This document shows, in pieces, positions 1 through 7,611 of a stretch of 64,000 bases of DNA. The stretch covers positions 124,001-188,000 of the forward strand of contig NZ_FMZI01000007.1 in the NCBI RefSeq assembly GCF_900101505.1, written 5' to 3'. Numbering within the stretch: position 1 is the stretch's first letter; each line of letters opens with the position of its first letter. The translations under genes were made by a program, and so were the position numbers. The notes beneath the pieces were generated by a model. That model did not search any database and was not told the DNA's origin. It saw only the letters and a program-made list of their open reading frames with translations. The DNA comes from Antarctobacter albus. GTDB taxonomy: Bacteria; Pseudomonadota; Alphaproteobacteria; Rhodobacterales; Rhodobacteraceae.

Positions 1-324
1 CAGCGCCTTGTCGATGGTTTCGTCGCCTTCCACGAAGGGGCTGCGAATTTTCCCTGGCGCAGCCAAGCCAAGTGGATCGCGCATCGGCTTGCCGGGCGCC
101 TGGGGCTGGACGAGGCCCAGGCGCGCGCGCGGGCGGCAGAGGTCTTTCGCAGCGATATCTACCGCGCACAGATGGCTTCCACGGGGGCCGATCTGCCCGG
201 TGCGTCCGAGAAACTCGAAGGCGCGATTCGCGAGGAAACCGCCGTCGCTTCGCGGAAAGGTGGTCTGATGCTGCCGCCAGATGCGTTCTTTGATGGGCGC
301 GTTTTTGACCCTGACCGCATATGA
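1..324 (+). CDS. NasS/NrtA-like nitrate-binding protein, C-terminal fragment
   Basis: The frame is open from base 1 to a TGA at 322-324, giving 107 residues that begin outside the window. The motif AANFPWRSQAKWI is the conserved C-terminal segment of CmpA/NrtA-type nitrate/bicarbonate-binding proteins; the nasF product downstream has the equivalent [14 protein letters not shown] segment. It reads in the same direction as the nas operon and directly precedes a leader with ANTAR-type hairpins. That suggests NasS, the cytoplasmic nitrate sensor that sequesters the antiterminator NasT, rather than a second transport protein. The N-terminus, which would show presence or absence of a signal peptide, is missing, so the choice between NasS and a periplasmic binding protein stays open. 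Confidence 0.7.
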   Translation, partial: QRLVDGFVAFHEGAANFPWRSQAKWIAHRLAGRLGLDEAQARARAAEVFRSDIYRAQMASTGADLPGASEKLEGAIREETAVASRKGGLMLPPDAFFDGRVFDPDRI

Positions 325-350
325 TGCACAATTATGCGGCAGTGCAGCGT

Positions 351-378
351 GCCAGTTCGGGTGATTTCCGAATCTGGC
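351..378 (+). terminator. stem-loop after the NasS-like gene
   Basis: GCCAGTTCGG (351-360) pairs with CCGAATCTGGC (368-378) with one bulged T and a 7-base loop, 27 bases after the upstream stop codon. There is no T-run behind it. It may be a 3' stabiliser or weak terminator of the upstream gene, or part of the nas leader fold. Confidence 0.35.
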
Positions 379-438
379 GCCGCAGTGCAGCAGAAAAACG
401 TTGCCGCGCCCCGGATCGCTGACGCAGGATAAACCCAT

Positions 439-506
439 CGACGTGCAATGGCGTACGTCGCGCGAAATACCTCCCATAGACCGGGATCATCCGAGCAACG
501 CCGCTC
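439..506 (+). promoter_or_regulatory. ANTAR (NasT)-type two-hairpin leader element
   Basis: Hairpin P1 has stem CGACGTGC (439-446) pairing with GTACGTCG (453-460), 8 pairs including one G-U, closed by the hexaloop AATGGC. Hairpin P2 has stem GAGC (493-496) pairing with GCTC (503-506), closed by the hexaloop AACGCC. Both loops carry A at position 1 and G at position 4, the signature recognised by ANTAR-domain antiterminators such as NasT and NasR. The 3' half of P2 overlaps the start of the terminator stem (500-543), so forming P2 would block the terminator, as in the established ANTAR mechanism. The linker of 32 bases is longer than usual and P2 has only four pairs. Inference: nitrate releases NasT from NasS, and NasT then allows transcription into nasF. 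Confidence 0.72.
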
Positions 507-554
507 ACTCTTTGTCTGTCACCGGACAAAGCGTGTTTGCGGCATTTTGTCTTG
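500..554 (+). terminator. leader terminator of the nas operon (attenuator)
   Basis: GCCGC (500-504), CAC (506-508) and CTTTGTC (510-516) pair with GACAAAG (525-531), GTG (533-535) and GCGGC (539-543), giving a long interrupted stem. It is followed by ATTTTGTCTT. It lies 50-100 bases upstream of nasF and shares bases 500-506 with ANTAR hairpin P2, so the two structures exclude each other. Confidence 0.68.
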
Positions 555-602
555 CCCGGCGTTTCGTGAAGGACCCGGGCCCCTGGAAAAGGAACCGACC
601 TC

Positions 603-1967
603 ATGAAGTCTTTCCTCCTCGGCCTCGCGGCCACCACCGCCCTTGTCAGCCCCGCGCTGGCGCAGATGCTCGAGCTTGAAAAGGACGAGCTGACCTTCGG
701 CTTCATAAAGCTGACCGACATGGCGCCGCTCGCCGTGGCCTATGAACAGGGCTATTTCCTCGACGAGGGTCTTTTCGTCACGCTGGAGGCGCAGGCCAAC
801 TGGAAGGTGCTGCTGGACGGCGTGATCGGCGGGCAACTGGATGGCGCGCACATGCTGGCCGGTCAGCCGTTGGCGGCGACCATCGGCTTCGGCACCGAGG
901 CGCATATCATCACCCCGTTCTCGATGGACCTGAACGGAAACGGCATCACCGTCTCGAACGAGATCTGGGACCAGATGAAGCCGAACATTCCCCACGAGGA
1001 CGGCAAGCCCGTCCACCCGATTTCCGCCGAGGCGCTGGCGCCGGTGGTCGAAAAGTACAAGGCTGAAGGCAAGCCCTTCAACATGGGCATGGTCTTCCCG
1101 GTTTCGACACACAACTACGAGCTGCGCTACTGGCTGGCTGCGGGCGGCCTGCACCCTGGCTACTACAGCCCCGAAAACATCACCGGCCAGATCGGCGCTG
1201 ACGTCCTGCTGTCAGTGACGCCGCCACCGCAGATGCCTGCCACGTTGGAGGCCGGCACAATCTACGGCTACTGCGTCGGTGAGCCGTGGAACCAGCAGGC
1301 GGTGTTCAAGGGCATCGGCGTGCCGGTCATCACCGACTACGAGCTGTGGAAGAACAACCCCGAAAAGGTATTCGGCATCACCGCCGAGTTCGCCGAGGAA
1401 TACCCCAACACCACGCTGGCCGTGACCAAGGCGCTGATCCGTGCCGCCATGTGGCTGGACGAGAACGACAACGCCAACCGTCCCGACGCGGTCGAGATCC
1501 TGTCGCGGCCCGAATACGTCGGCGCCGATTATGACGTGATCGCCAACTCGATGACCGGCACCTTCGAATACGAGAAGGGCGACAAGCGCGACGTTCCGGA
1601 CTTCAACGTCTTTTTCCGCTACAACGCCACCTATCCTTTCTACTCGGACGCGGTCTGGTACCTGACCCAGATGCGCCGCTGGGGTCAGATCGCCGAAGCG
1701 AAGCCGGACAGCTGGTACGACGAGGTCGCGCGGTCGGTCTATCGTCCGGACATCTACCTGGAAGCCGCGCGCATTCTGGTCGACGAGGGGCTGGCGAACG
1801 AGGCGGATTTCCCTTGGGACAGCGATGGTTACAAGGCGCCGACCCCGGCCGCCGACATCATCGACGGCATCCCCTACGACGGCCGCACGCCCAATGCCTA
1901 TCTCGACAGCCTGCCCATCGGTCTGAAGGACGGCCAGACCGTCGTCGGAACCGAGGTCAAGGGCTGA
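603..1967 (+). CDS. nasF: nitrate ABC transporter substrate-binding protein
   Basis: A 454-residue CmpA/NrtA-family protein that would capture nitrate (possibly nitrite) in the periplasm and deliver it to the NasE-NasD complex. A Sec signal peptide is evident: [20 protein letters not shown] with an AXA-type cleavage site near residue 20. Family segments include [19 protein letters not shown] near the mature N-terminus, [20 protein letters not shown] in the middle and [20 protein letters not shown] near residue 350. It is the first gene after the ANTAR leader, and nasE follows after 103 bases. The start is supported by the signal peptide; the Shine-Dalgarno match (AAAAGGAA) is modest. CmpA, the bicarbonate version, is the alternative family member, but the nas context decides for nitrate. 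Confidence 0.92.
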   Translation: MKSFLLGLAATTALVSPALAQMLELEKDELTFGFIKLTDMAPLAVAYEQGYFLDEGLFVTLEAQANWKVLLDGVIGGQLDGAHMLAGQPLAATIGFGTEAHIITPFSMDLNGNGITVSNEIWDQMKPNIPHEDGKPVHPISAEALAPVVEKYKAEGKPFNMGMVFPVSTHNYELRYWLAAGGLHPGYYSPENITGQIGADVLLSVTPPPQMPATLEAGTIYGYCVGEPWNQQAVFKGIGVPVITDYELWKNNPEKVFGITAEFAEEYPNTTLAVTKALIRAAMWLDENDNANRPDAVEILSRPEYVGADYDVIANSMTGTFEYEKGDKRDVPDFNVFFRYNATYPFYSDAVWYLTQMRRWGQIAEAKPDSWYDEVARSVYRPDIYLEAARILVDEGLANEADFPWDSDGYKAPTPAADIIDGIPYDGRTPNAYLDSLPIGLKDGQTVVGTEVKG

Positions 1968-2070
1968 CGCCCGGGCTTCGGACCTAGCCCGGGGCGCGTC
2001 TTTCACTCCCTGTTACGCGCGCTCCGGGCGCAGACCCCCACTCCCTCCCTCCGATCGAGGACCGCAAGAC

Positions 2071-3153
2071 ATGACCACCGTCGACCCGAATTTCTCCGAC
2101 AGCGCCGCCAGAGAGGCCCGGCGCGCCCGCCTCTTCACCCGCATCAACGCCGCCGACAAATGGTTCCAGGTGCTGGGGCTGAGCTGGGTCACGCCCGCGC
2201 TCAAGGCTGCCGCAGGCGACAACCCCAGGGCGCAGATGAAGGACCTTTGGCGCCTTCTGGGGGTCCCCTTGCTGGCCATAGCCGGGTTCCTGCTGCTCTG
2301 GGGCACACTGGCGCCGCAGGTACAGACCTCGCTGGGCGCCGTGCCCGGCCCGGCGGCGGTCTGGGAGGAGGCCGTGAACCTGCACGCCGATGCCGGGGCC
2401 AAGGCCGCCAAGCGCGAAAAGTTCGAGGCCATGGTGGCCAAGCGCAACCAGAAGTTCATCGACGCGGGCCAACCGGAAAAGGTCAAGGACATCGCCTATA
2501 CCGGCGCGCCCAGCTACTACGAACAGATCTGGACCTCGATCAAGACGGTCTTCTTCGGCTTTTTCGTCGGCACGGTCGTGGCCATTCCGCTGGGCATCAT
2601 GGCGGGGCTTTCGCCCACCGCAAATGCCGCGCTGAACCCGCTGATCCAGATCTTCAAACCGGTCTCTCCGCTGGCTTGGCTGCCCATCGTCACGATGATC
2701 GTCTCGGCGGTCTACGTCACCAATGACGGGCTCTTTGCCAAATCCTTCCTGATCTCGGCGATTACCGTCACACTCTGTTCGATCTGGCCGACGATCATCA
2801 ACACCGCGCTGGGCGTGGCCTCGATCGACAAGGACCTGGTGAACGTCTCCAAGGTCCTGAAGATGAACACATACACCAAGGTTACCAAGCTGGTGCTGCC
2901 CTCGGCGCTGCCGCTGATCTTCACCGGACTGCGGCTAAGCCTCGGCGTCGGCTGGATGGTCCTGATCGCGGCAGAGATGCTGGCGCAGAACCCCGGCCTG
3001 GGCAAATTCGTCTGGGACGAGTTCCAGAACGGCTCCAGCCAGTCGCTGGCCAAGATCATGGTCGCCGTCTTCACCATCGGCATCATCGGCTTCCTGCTGG
3101 ATCGCGTGATGTTCGCGCTGCAGTCCCTCTTCACCTTCTCGAACCAGCGGTGA
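2071..3153 (+). CDS. nasE: nitrate ABC transporter permease
   Basis: A 360-residue NrtB-type permease, the inner-membrane channel of the nitrate importer. After a soluble N-terminal part there is a hydrophobic segment around residues 70-90, an extended periplasmic or loop region (about 100-145), then the ABC-permease core from about residue 155 with several membrane segments. The EAA-loop region lies around KVLKMNTYTKVTKLVLPSAL. It overlaps the GTG start of nasD by four bases, so translation is probably coupled. The N-terminal extension before the core is typical of NrtB relatives. A GAGG ribosome-binding site precedes the ATG. Confidence 0.92.
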   Translation: MTTVDPNFSDSAAREARRARLFTRINAADKWFQVLGLSWVTPALKAAAGDNPRAQMKDLWRLLGVPLLAIAGFLLLWGTLAPQVQTSLGAVPGPAAVWEEAVNLHADAGAKAAKREKFEAMVAKRNQKFIDAGQPEKVKDIAYTGAPSYYEQIWTSIKTVFFGFFVGTVVAIPLGIMAGLSPTANAALNPLIQIFKPVSPLAWLPIVTMIVSAVYVTNDGLFAKSFLISAITVTLCSIWPTIINTALGVASIDKDLVNVSKVLKMNTYTKVTKLVLPSALPLIFTGLRLSLGVGWMVLIAAEMLAQNPGLGKFVWDEFQNGSSQSLAKIMVAVFTIGIIGFLLDRVMFALQSLFTFSNQR

Positions 3154-4844
3154 ACGACATGGCAGTGATCGATTTCAACAATGTCTCCAAGAGTTTCGGC
3201 GAGGGCACCCATGTCACGCCGGTGCTCAAGGACATCGACCTCAAGGTGCAGGACGGCGAGTTCCTGGTGATCCTGGGCTTTTCCGGCACCGGCAAGACCA
3301 CGCTCATCAACCTGATGGCCGGGCTGGAAATGCCCACGCAGGGCAGCGTTTCCTTTCAGGGCAAACCCATCAAGGGACCGGGCCGTGAACGCGGGGTGAT
3401 CTTTCAGAACTACTCGCTGATGCCCTGGCTGACGGTCGAAGGCAATGTACGGCTGGCGGTGGACACGGTTTTCCCGGGAATGCCGCGTGCCGAAAAGGCC
3501 GCCAAGGTTGCCCACTACGTCCAGATGGTCGGCCTCAGCCATGCCGCCACGCGCCGCCCGGCGGAATTGTCGGGGGGCATGCGTCAGCGGGTGAACGTGG
3601 CCCGCGCGCTGGCCATGTCGCCCGAGGTGCTGTTGCTGGACGAGCCGCTGTCGGCGCTCGACGCGCTGACCCGGGCCAACCTCGCCGAGGAGATCGAGAA
3701 GATCTGGGAGGCGGACAAGAAGACCTGCGTGCTGATTACCAATGACGTGGATGAGGCGATCCTGCTGGCCGACCGCATCATCGCGCTGAACCCGGATGGC
3801 ACGCTGAGCGAAGAGTTCAAGGTCGACATCGCCCGCCCGCGTGACCGCTCTGCCATGAACCACGACGAAGGGTTCAAGGCACTGCGCGCGCAGGTGACGC
3901 AATACCTGATGGACGTGGGCATCGAAGCGAAATCCGAAGGCAGCAAGGTGCTGCCGGACGTGACCCCGATCCACGGCGTGCCGCAGGCGGTCAAGGACGC
4001 GCAGCAGGGGCTGATCGACGAACGCTTCCTCGATTTCAGCCAATTGCACAAGGTCTACGCCACACCCAAGGGCCCGCTGACCGTGGTCGAGGATTTCAAC
4101 CTGAAAATGGACCGGGGCGAGTTCATCTCGCTGATCGGCCATTCCGGGTGCGGCAAGTCCACTGTGCTGACGATGGCCGCCGGTCTGAACGAGATTTCCA
4201 AGGGCACGATCAAGCTGGACGGGCGCCATGTCGAGGGCGCCGACCCGGAGCGGGCCGTTGTCTTCCAGTCGCCCTCACTGTTTCCCTGGCTGACGGCGCG
4301 CGAAAACTGCGCCGTGGGCGTGGACAAGGTCTATCCCAAGGCCAGCCGCGCCGAACGTCAGGACGTGGTGGAATACTACCTTGAACGGGTCGGCCTGGCC
4401 GATGCGATGGACAAATCGGCCAGCGAGCTTTCGAACGGCATGAAACAGCGGGTCGGCATCGCGCGGGCCTTTGCGCTCTCGCCCAAGCTGCTGCTGCTGG
4501 ATGAACCTTTCGGGATGCTCGACAGCCTGACGCGCTGGGAGTTGCAGGAAGTGCTGATGGAGGTCTGGGACCGGACCAAGGTCACCGCGATCTGCGTCAC
4601 CCATGACGTCGACGAGGCGATCCTGCTGGCCGACCGGGTGGTGATGATGACCAACGGGCCGCAGGCCACGATCGGCAAGATCGTCGACGTCGACCTGCCG
4701 CGACCGCGTACCCGCAAGGCGCTGCTGGAACACCCCGACTACTACGATTACCGCGCCCAGGTGCTCGATTTCCTCGAGGAATACGAACACGGCGCCAAAC
4801 CCAAGCCCAAGGCCCAAGCGCCGCGGGCCATCGCGGCGGAGTAA
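3150..4844 (+). CDS. nasD: nitrate ABC transporter ATPase, two fused ABC domains
   Basis: A 564-residue protein with two complete nucleotide-binding domains in one chain. Domain 1 (about residues 5-250) has Walker A GFSGTGKTT, signature LSGGMRQRV and Walker B LLLDEP, but its switch region reads ITNDVDEA with Asn where most ABC ATPases have His. Domain 2 (about 295-540) has GHSGCGKST, LSNGMKQRV, LLLDEP and a normal VTHDVDEA. One polypeptide therefore supplies both ATPase subunits that cyanobacteria make as NrtC and NrtD, with domain 1 possibly catalytically weaker. Translation starts at a GTG overlapping the nasE stop; an ATG nine bases downstream is the alternative. nasB follows after five bases. 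Confidence 0.92.
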   Translation: MNDMAVIDFNNVSKSFGEGTHVTPVLKDIDLKVQDGEFLVILGFSGTGKTTLINLMAGLEMPTQGSVSFQGKPIKGPGRERGVIFQNYSLMPWLTVEGNVRLAVDTVFPGMPRAEKAAKVAHYVQMVGLSHAATRRPAELSGGMRQRVNVARALAMSPEVLLLDEPLSALDALTRANLAEEIEKIWEADKKTCVLITNDVDEAILLADRIIALNPDGTLSEEFKVDIARPRDRSAMNHDEGFKALRAQVTQYLMDVGIEAKSEGSKVLPDVTPIHGVPQAVKDAQQGLIDERFLDFSQLHKVYATPKGPLTVVEDFNLKMDRGEFISLIGHSGCGKSTVLTMAAGLNEISKGTIKLDGRHVEGADPERAVVFQSPSLFPWLTARENCAVGVDKVYPKASRAERQDVVEYYLERVGLADAMDKSASELSNGMKQRVGIARAFALSPKLLLLDEPFGMLDSLTRWELQEVLMEVWDRTKVTAICVTHDVDEAILLADRVVMMTNGPQATIGKIVDVDLPRPRTRKALLEHPDYYDYRAQVLDFLEEYEHGAKPKPKAQAPRAIAAE

Positions 4845-4849
4845 TCCCC

Positions 4850-7282
4850 ATGAAACAGAAACTTGTCGTCATCGGCGCTGGCATGGCCTCTGGCCGAGTG
4901 CTGGAACACCTGCGAGAGCAGGCCCCGGACCAATATGACATCACGCTGTTCAACGCCGAACCGCGTGGCAACTACAACCGCATCATGCTCTCGCCCGTGC
5001 TGTCCGGCGAAAAGACCTACGAGGAAATCGTCACCCATGACGACGACTGGTATGCGCAGAACGAGATCACTTGCCGCTTTGGCGAGCATGTGGTGGGCAT
5101 TGACCGCGACAGCAGGACGGTCACGGGCCAGAACGGCGCGGTCAGCTATGACAAGCTGCTGATCGCCACGGGCTCAGCCCCCTTCATCATCCCGGTGCCG
5201 GGCAAGGATCTGCCCGGCGTGATCGCCTATCGCGACCTCGACGATACCAACGCGATGGTCGAGGCCTCGGCCAAGGGCGGCAAGGCCGTGGTGATCGGCG
5301 GCGGCCTCCTGGGGCTGGAGGCGGCGGCCGGGCTGGCCCTGCGCGGCATGCAGGTCACCGTGTTGCACCTGATGGGCCACCTGATGGAACGCCAGCTGGA
5401 CGAGGCAGCGGGCTACCTGCTGAAAAAAGACCTGGAGGACCGCGGCATCACGGTGATGACCAAGGCCGCGACCAAGGCGATCCTGGGTGAGGATCGCGTC
5501 GAGGCCGTGCTGCTGGAGGACGGCACCGTACTGGACGCCGATCTTGTGGTCATGGCCGTGGGCATCCGCCCGGAAACCCGGCTGGCCACCGATGCCCATC
5601 TGGAGGTGGCGCGGGGGATCGAGGTCAACGCACAGATGATGACCTCGGACCCGGACGTGCTGGCCGTGGGCGAATGTGTCGAACTTGACGGGCAGTTGTT
5701 TGGCCTCGTCGCGCCGCTTTATGACCAGGCCAAGGTGGTCGCGGCAACCCTGATCGGGGAAGAGGCGGCCTTCGTGCCCAAGGAGCTTTCGACCAAGTTG
5801 AAGGTCACGGGCTGCGACCTCTTCAGCGCAGGCGACTTCGCCGAGGGGGAGGGGCGTGAGGACGTGATCTTCCGTGACCCGTCGCGCGGCGTCTACAAGC
5901 GGCTGGTGATCGAGGGCGACAGGCTGGTCGGCGCGGTGATGTACGGCGACACCGCCGACAGCAACTGGTTCTTCGGCCTGATCAAGGACGGCACCGACAT
6001 CTCGGACATGCGCGAGACGCTGATCTTTGGCCCCGCCTATCAGGGAGGCGGTCAAGCGGACCCTCTCTCAGCCGTTGCAGCCTTGCCGCCTGAGGCAGAG
6101 ATCTGCGGGTGCAACGGCATATGCAAGGGTCAGATCGTCCAGGCCATCGAAGGTGGTGCCACCGATCTCGGCGCGGTCAAGGCCACGACCAAGGCCAGCG
6201 CCTCCTGCGGGACCTGTACCGGGCTGGTGGAACAACTGTTGCAGGTGACGCTTGGCGACGGGTTCGAGATGCCCACGGCCCAGCCGGTCTGCGGCTGTAC
6301 CGATCTCAGCCATGAGGACGTGCGTCGCCTGATCAAGAGCCAGGAGCTGAAATCGCAAGAGGCCGTCTGGCAAGAACTGGGTTGGAAGACGGTCAACGGT
6401 TGTCACACCTGCCGCCCGGCGGTGAACTTCTACCTGCTGGCGGACTGGCCGCTGGACTATACAGACGACCCGCAAAGCCGCTTCGTCAACGAGCGCAACC
6501 ACGCAAACATCCAGAAGGACGGCACCTATAGCGTGATGCCGCGCATGTGGGGTGGCATGACCACGCCGCAGGAACTGGTGGCCATCGCCCAGGCGGCCGA
6601 GAAATACGGCGCCACGGTCAAGGTGACAGGTGGCCAGCGGATCGACCTGCTGGGCGTGCGCAAGGAAGACCTGCCCGCGATTTGGGCCGATCTGAACAGG
6701 GCCGGCATGGTCTCGGGTCACGCCTATACCAAGGGGCTGCGCACGGTGAAGACTTGCGTCGGTTCGGATTGGTGCCGTTTCGGCACGCAGGATTCCACCG
6801 GCCTGGGCATCAAGCTGGAAAAGCGGCTTTGGGGGTCCTGGACACCGCACAAGGTCAAGCTGGGTGTTTCGGGCTGTCCGCGCAACTGCGCCGAGGCCAC
6901 CTGCAAGGACATCGGCATCGTCTGTGTCGACTCTGGCTACCAGATCGGGGTTGGCGGCGCCGCGGGCATGGACGTCAAGGAGGTCGAACGCCTCGTGGAC
7001 GTCGCCACCGAGGAAGAGGCGATCGAATGGACCGTCGCCTTTGTCCAGCTTTACCGCGAGAACGGCAAGTATCTCGACCGGGCTTACAAATGGCTCGCCA
7101 AGGTCGGGCTGGACTGGGTGCAGGAGGTGCTGACCGACCCTGCGGAACGCGCGGCGCTGGTTGACCGTTTCGACCTCTCGCAAAGCGTCTACCAGACCGA
7201 TCCCTGGGCCGAACGGGCCCGCCCGGACGTGGCGCAAGGCTTTCAGCCGCTGGCCGATTTCACACTGGAGGCAGCAGAATGA
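4850..7282 (+). CDS. nasB: assimilatory nitrite reductase, large subunit
   Basis: An 810-residue cytoplasmic NirB-type enzyme that reduces nitrite to ammonium with NAD(P)H. In order: an FAD-binding pyridine nucleotide-disulphide reductase module (1 to about 400, with VVIGGGLLGLEAA near 148); two BFD-like [2Fe-2S] segments (CGCNGICKG...CGTC near 420-455 and CGCT...CHTC near 480-520); and a nitrite/sulfite-reductase half with the siroheme-[4Fe-4S] cysteines TCVGSDWC near 635 and SGCPRNCAEATC near 675. Length and domain order match the family. It overlaps nirD by four bases. Siroheme for this subunit would come from the cysG gene at the end of the same operon. Confidence 0.95.
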   Translation: MKQKLVVIGAGMASGRVLEHLREQAPDQYDITLFNAEPRGNYNRIMLSPVLSGEKTYEEIVTHDDDWYAQNEITCRFGEHVVGIDRDSRTVTGQNGAVSYDKLLIATGSAPFIIPVPGKDLPGVIAYRDLDDTNAMVEASAKGGKAVVIGGGLLGLEAAAGLALRGMQVTVLHLMGHLMERQLDEAAGYLLKKDLEDRGITVMTKAATKAILGEDRVEAVLLEDGTVLDADLVVMAVGIRPETRLATDAHLEVARGIEVNAQMMTSDPDVLAVGECVELDGQLFGLVAPLYDQAKVVAATLIGEEAAFVPKELSTKLKVTGCDLFSAGDFAEGEGREDVIFRDPSRGVYKRLVIEGDRLVGAVMYGDTADSNWFFGLIKDGTDISDMRETLIFGPAYQGGGQADPLSAVAALPPEAEICGCNGICKGQIVQAIEGGATDLGAVKATTKASASCGTCTGLVEQLLQVTLGDGFEMPTAQPVCGCTDLSHEDVRRLIKSQELKSQEAVWQELGWKTVNGCHTCRPAVNFYLLADWPLDYTDDPQSRFVNERNHANIQKDGTYSVMPRMWGGMTTPQELVAIAQAAEKYGATVKVTGGQRIDLLGVRKEDLPAIWADLNRAGMVSGHAYTKGLRTVKTCVGSDWCRFGTQDSTGLGIKLEKRLWGSWTPHKVKLGVSGCPRNCAEATCKDIGIVCVDSGYQIGVGGAAGMDVKEVERLVDVATEEEAIEWTVAFVQLYRENGKYLDRAYKWLAKVGLDWVQEVLTDPAERAALVDRFDLSQSVYQTDPWAERARPDVAQGFQPLADFTLEAAE

Positions 7283-7611
7283 ACTGGACCGACATTGGTG
7301 CCGTCACGGATGTTCCCCTGCGCGGTGCGCGCCTGGTGAAGACCCAGGCGGGTTGCATCGCGGTGTTCCGCACTGCCGAGGACGAGGTCTTTGCCGCCTC
7401 GAACGCCTGCCCGCACAAGCAGGGGCCATTGTCCGAGGGCATCGTGCACGGGCAGAAAGTCACCTGTCCCCTGCATAACTGGGTGTTCGACCTGAACACA
7501 GGCGAGGCGCAGGGGGCCGACGAGGGGCGCATCGCGGTCTACCCCGTGCGGATCGAGGCGGGGCGCATCCTGCTGGAGATCAGCGCGCTCCAGAACCGGA
7601 GCGCGGCGTGA
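7279..7611 (+). CDS. nirD: nitrite reductase small subunit, Rieske type
   Basis: A 110-residue Rieske-like protein, the small partner of the NADH nitrite reductase. It retains all four Rieske [2Fe-2S] ligands: Cys and His in ACPHKQGPLSEG (about 43-45) and Cys and His in TCPLHNW (about 62-65). Several NirD proteins lack these ligands, so this one probably binds a real cluster. It overlaps both neighbours (ATGA with nasB, and the nasA start), so the three reductase genes are translationally coupled. Confidence 0.93.
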   Translation: MNWTDIGAVTDVPLRGARLVKTQAGCIAVFRTAEDEVFAASNACPHKQGPLSEGIVHGQKVTCPLHNWVFDLNTGEAQGADEGRIAVYPVRIEAGRILLEISALQNRSAA

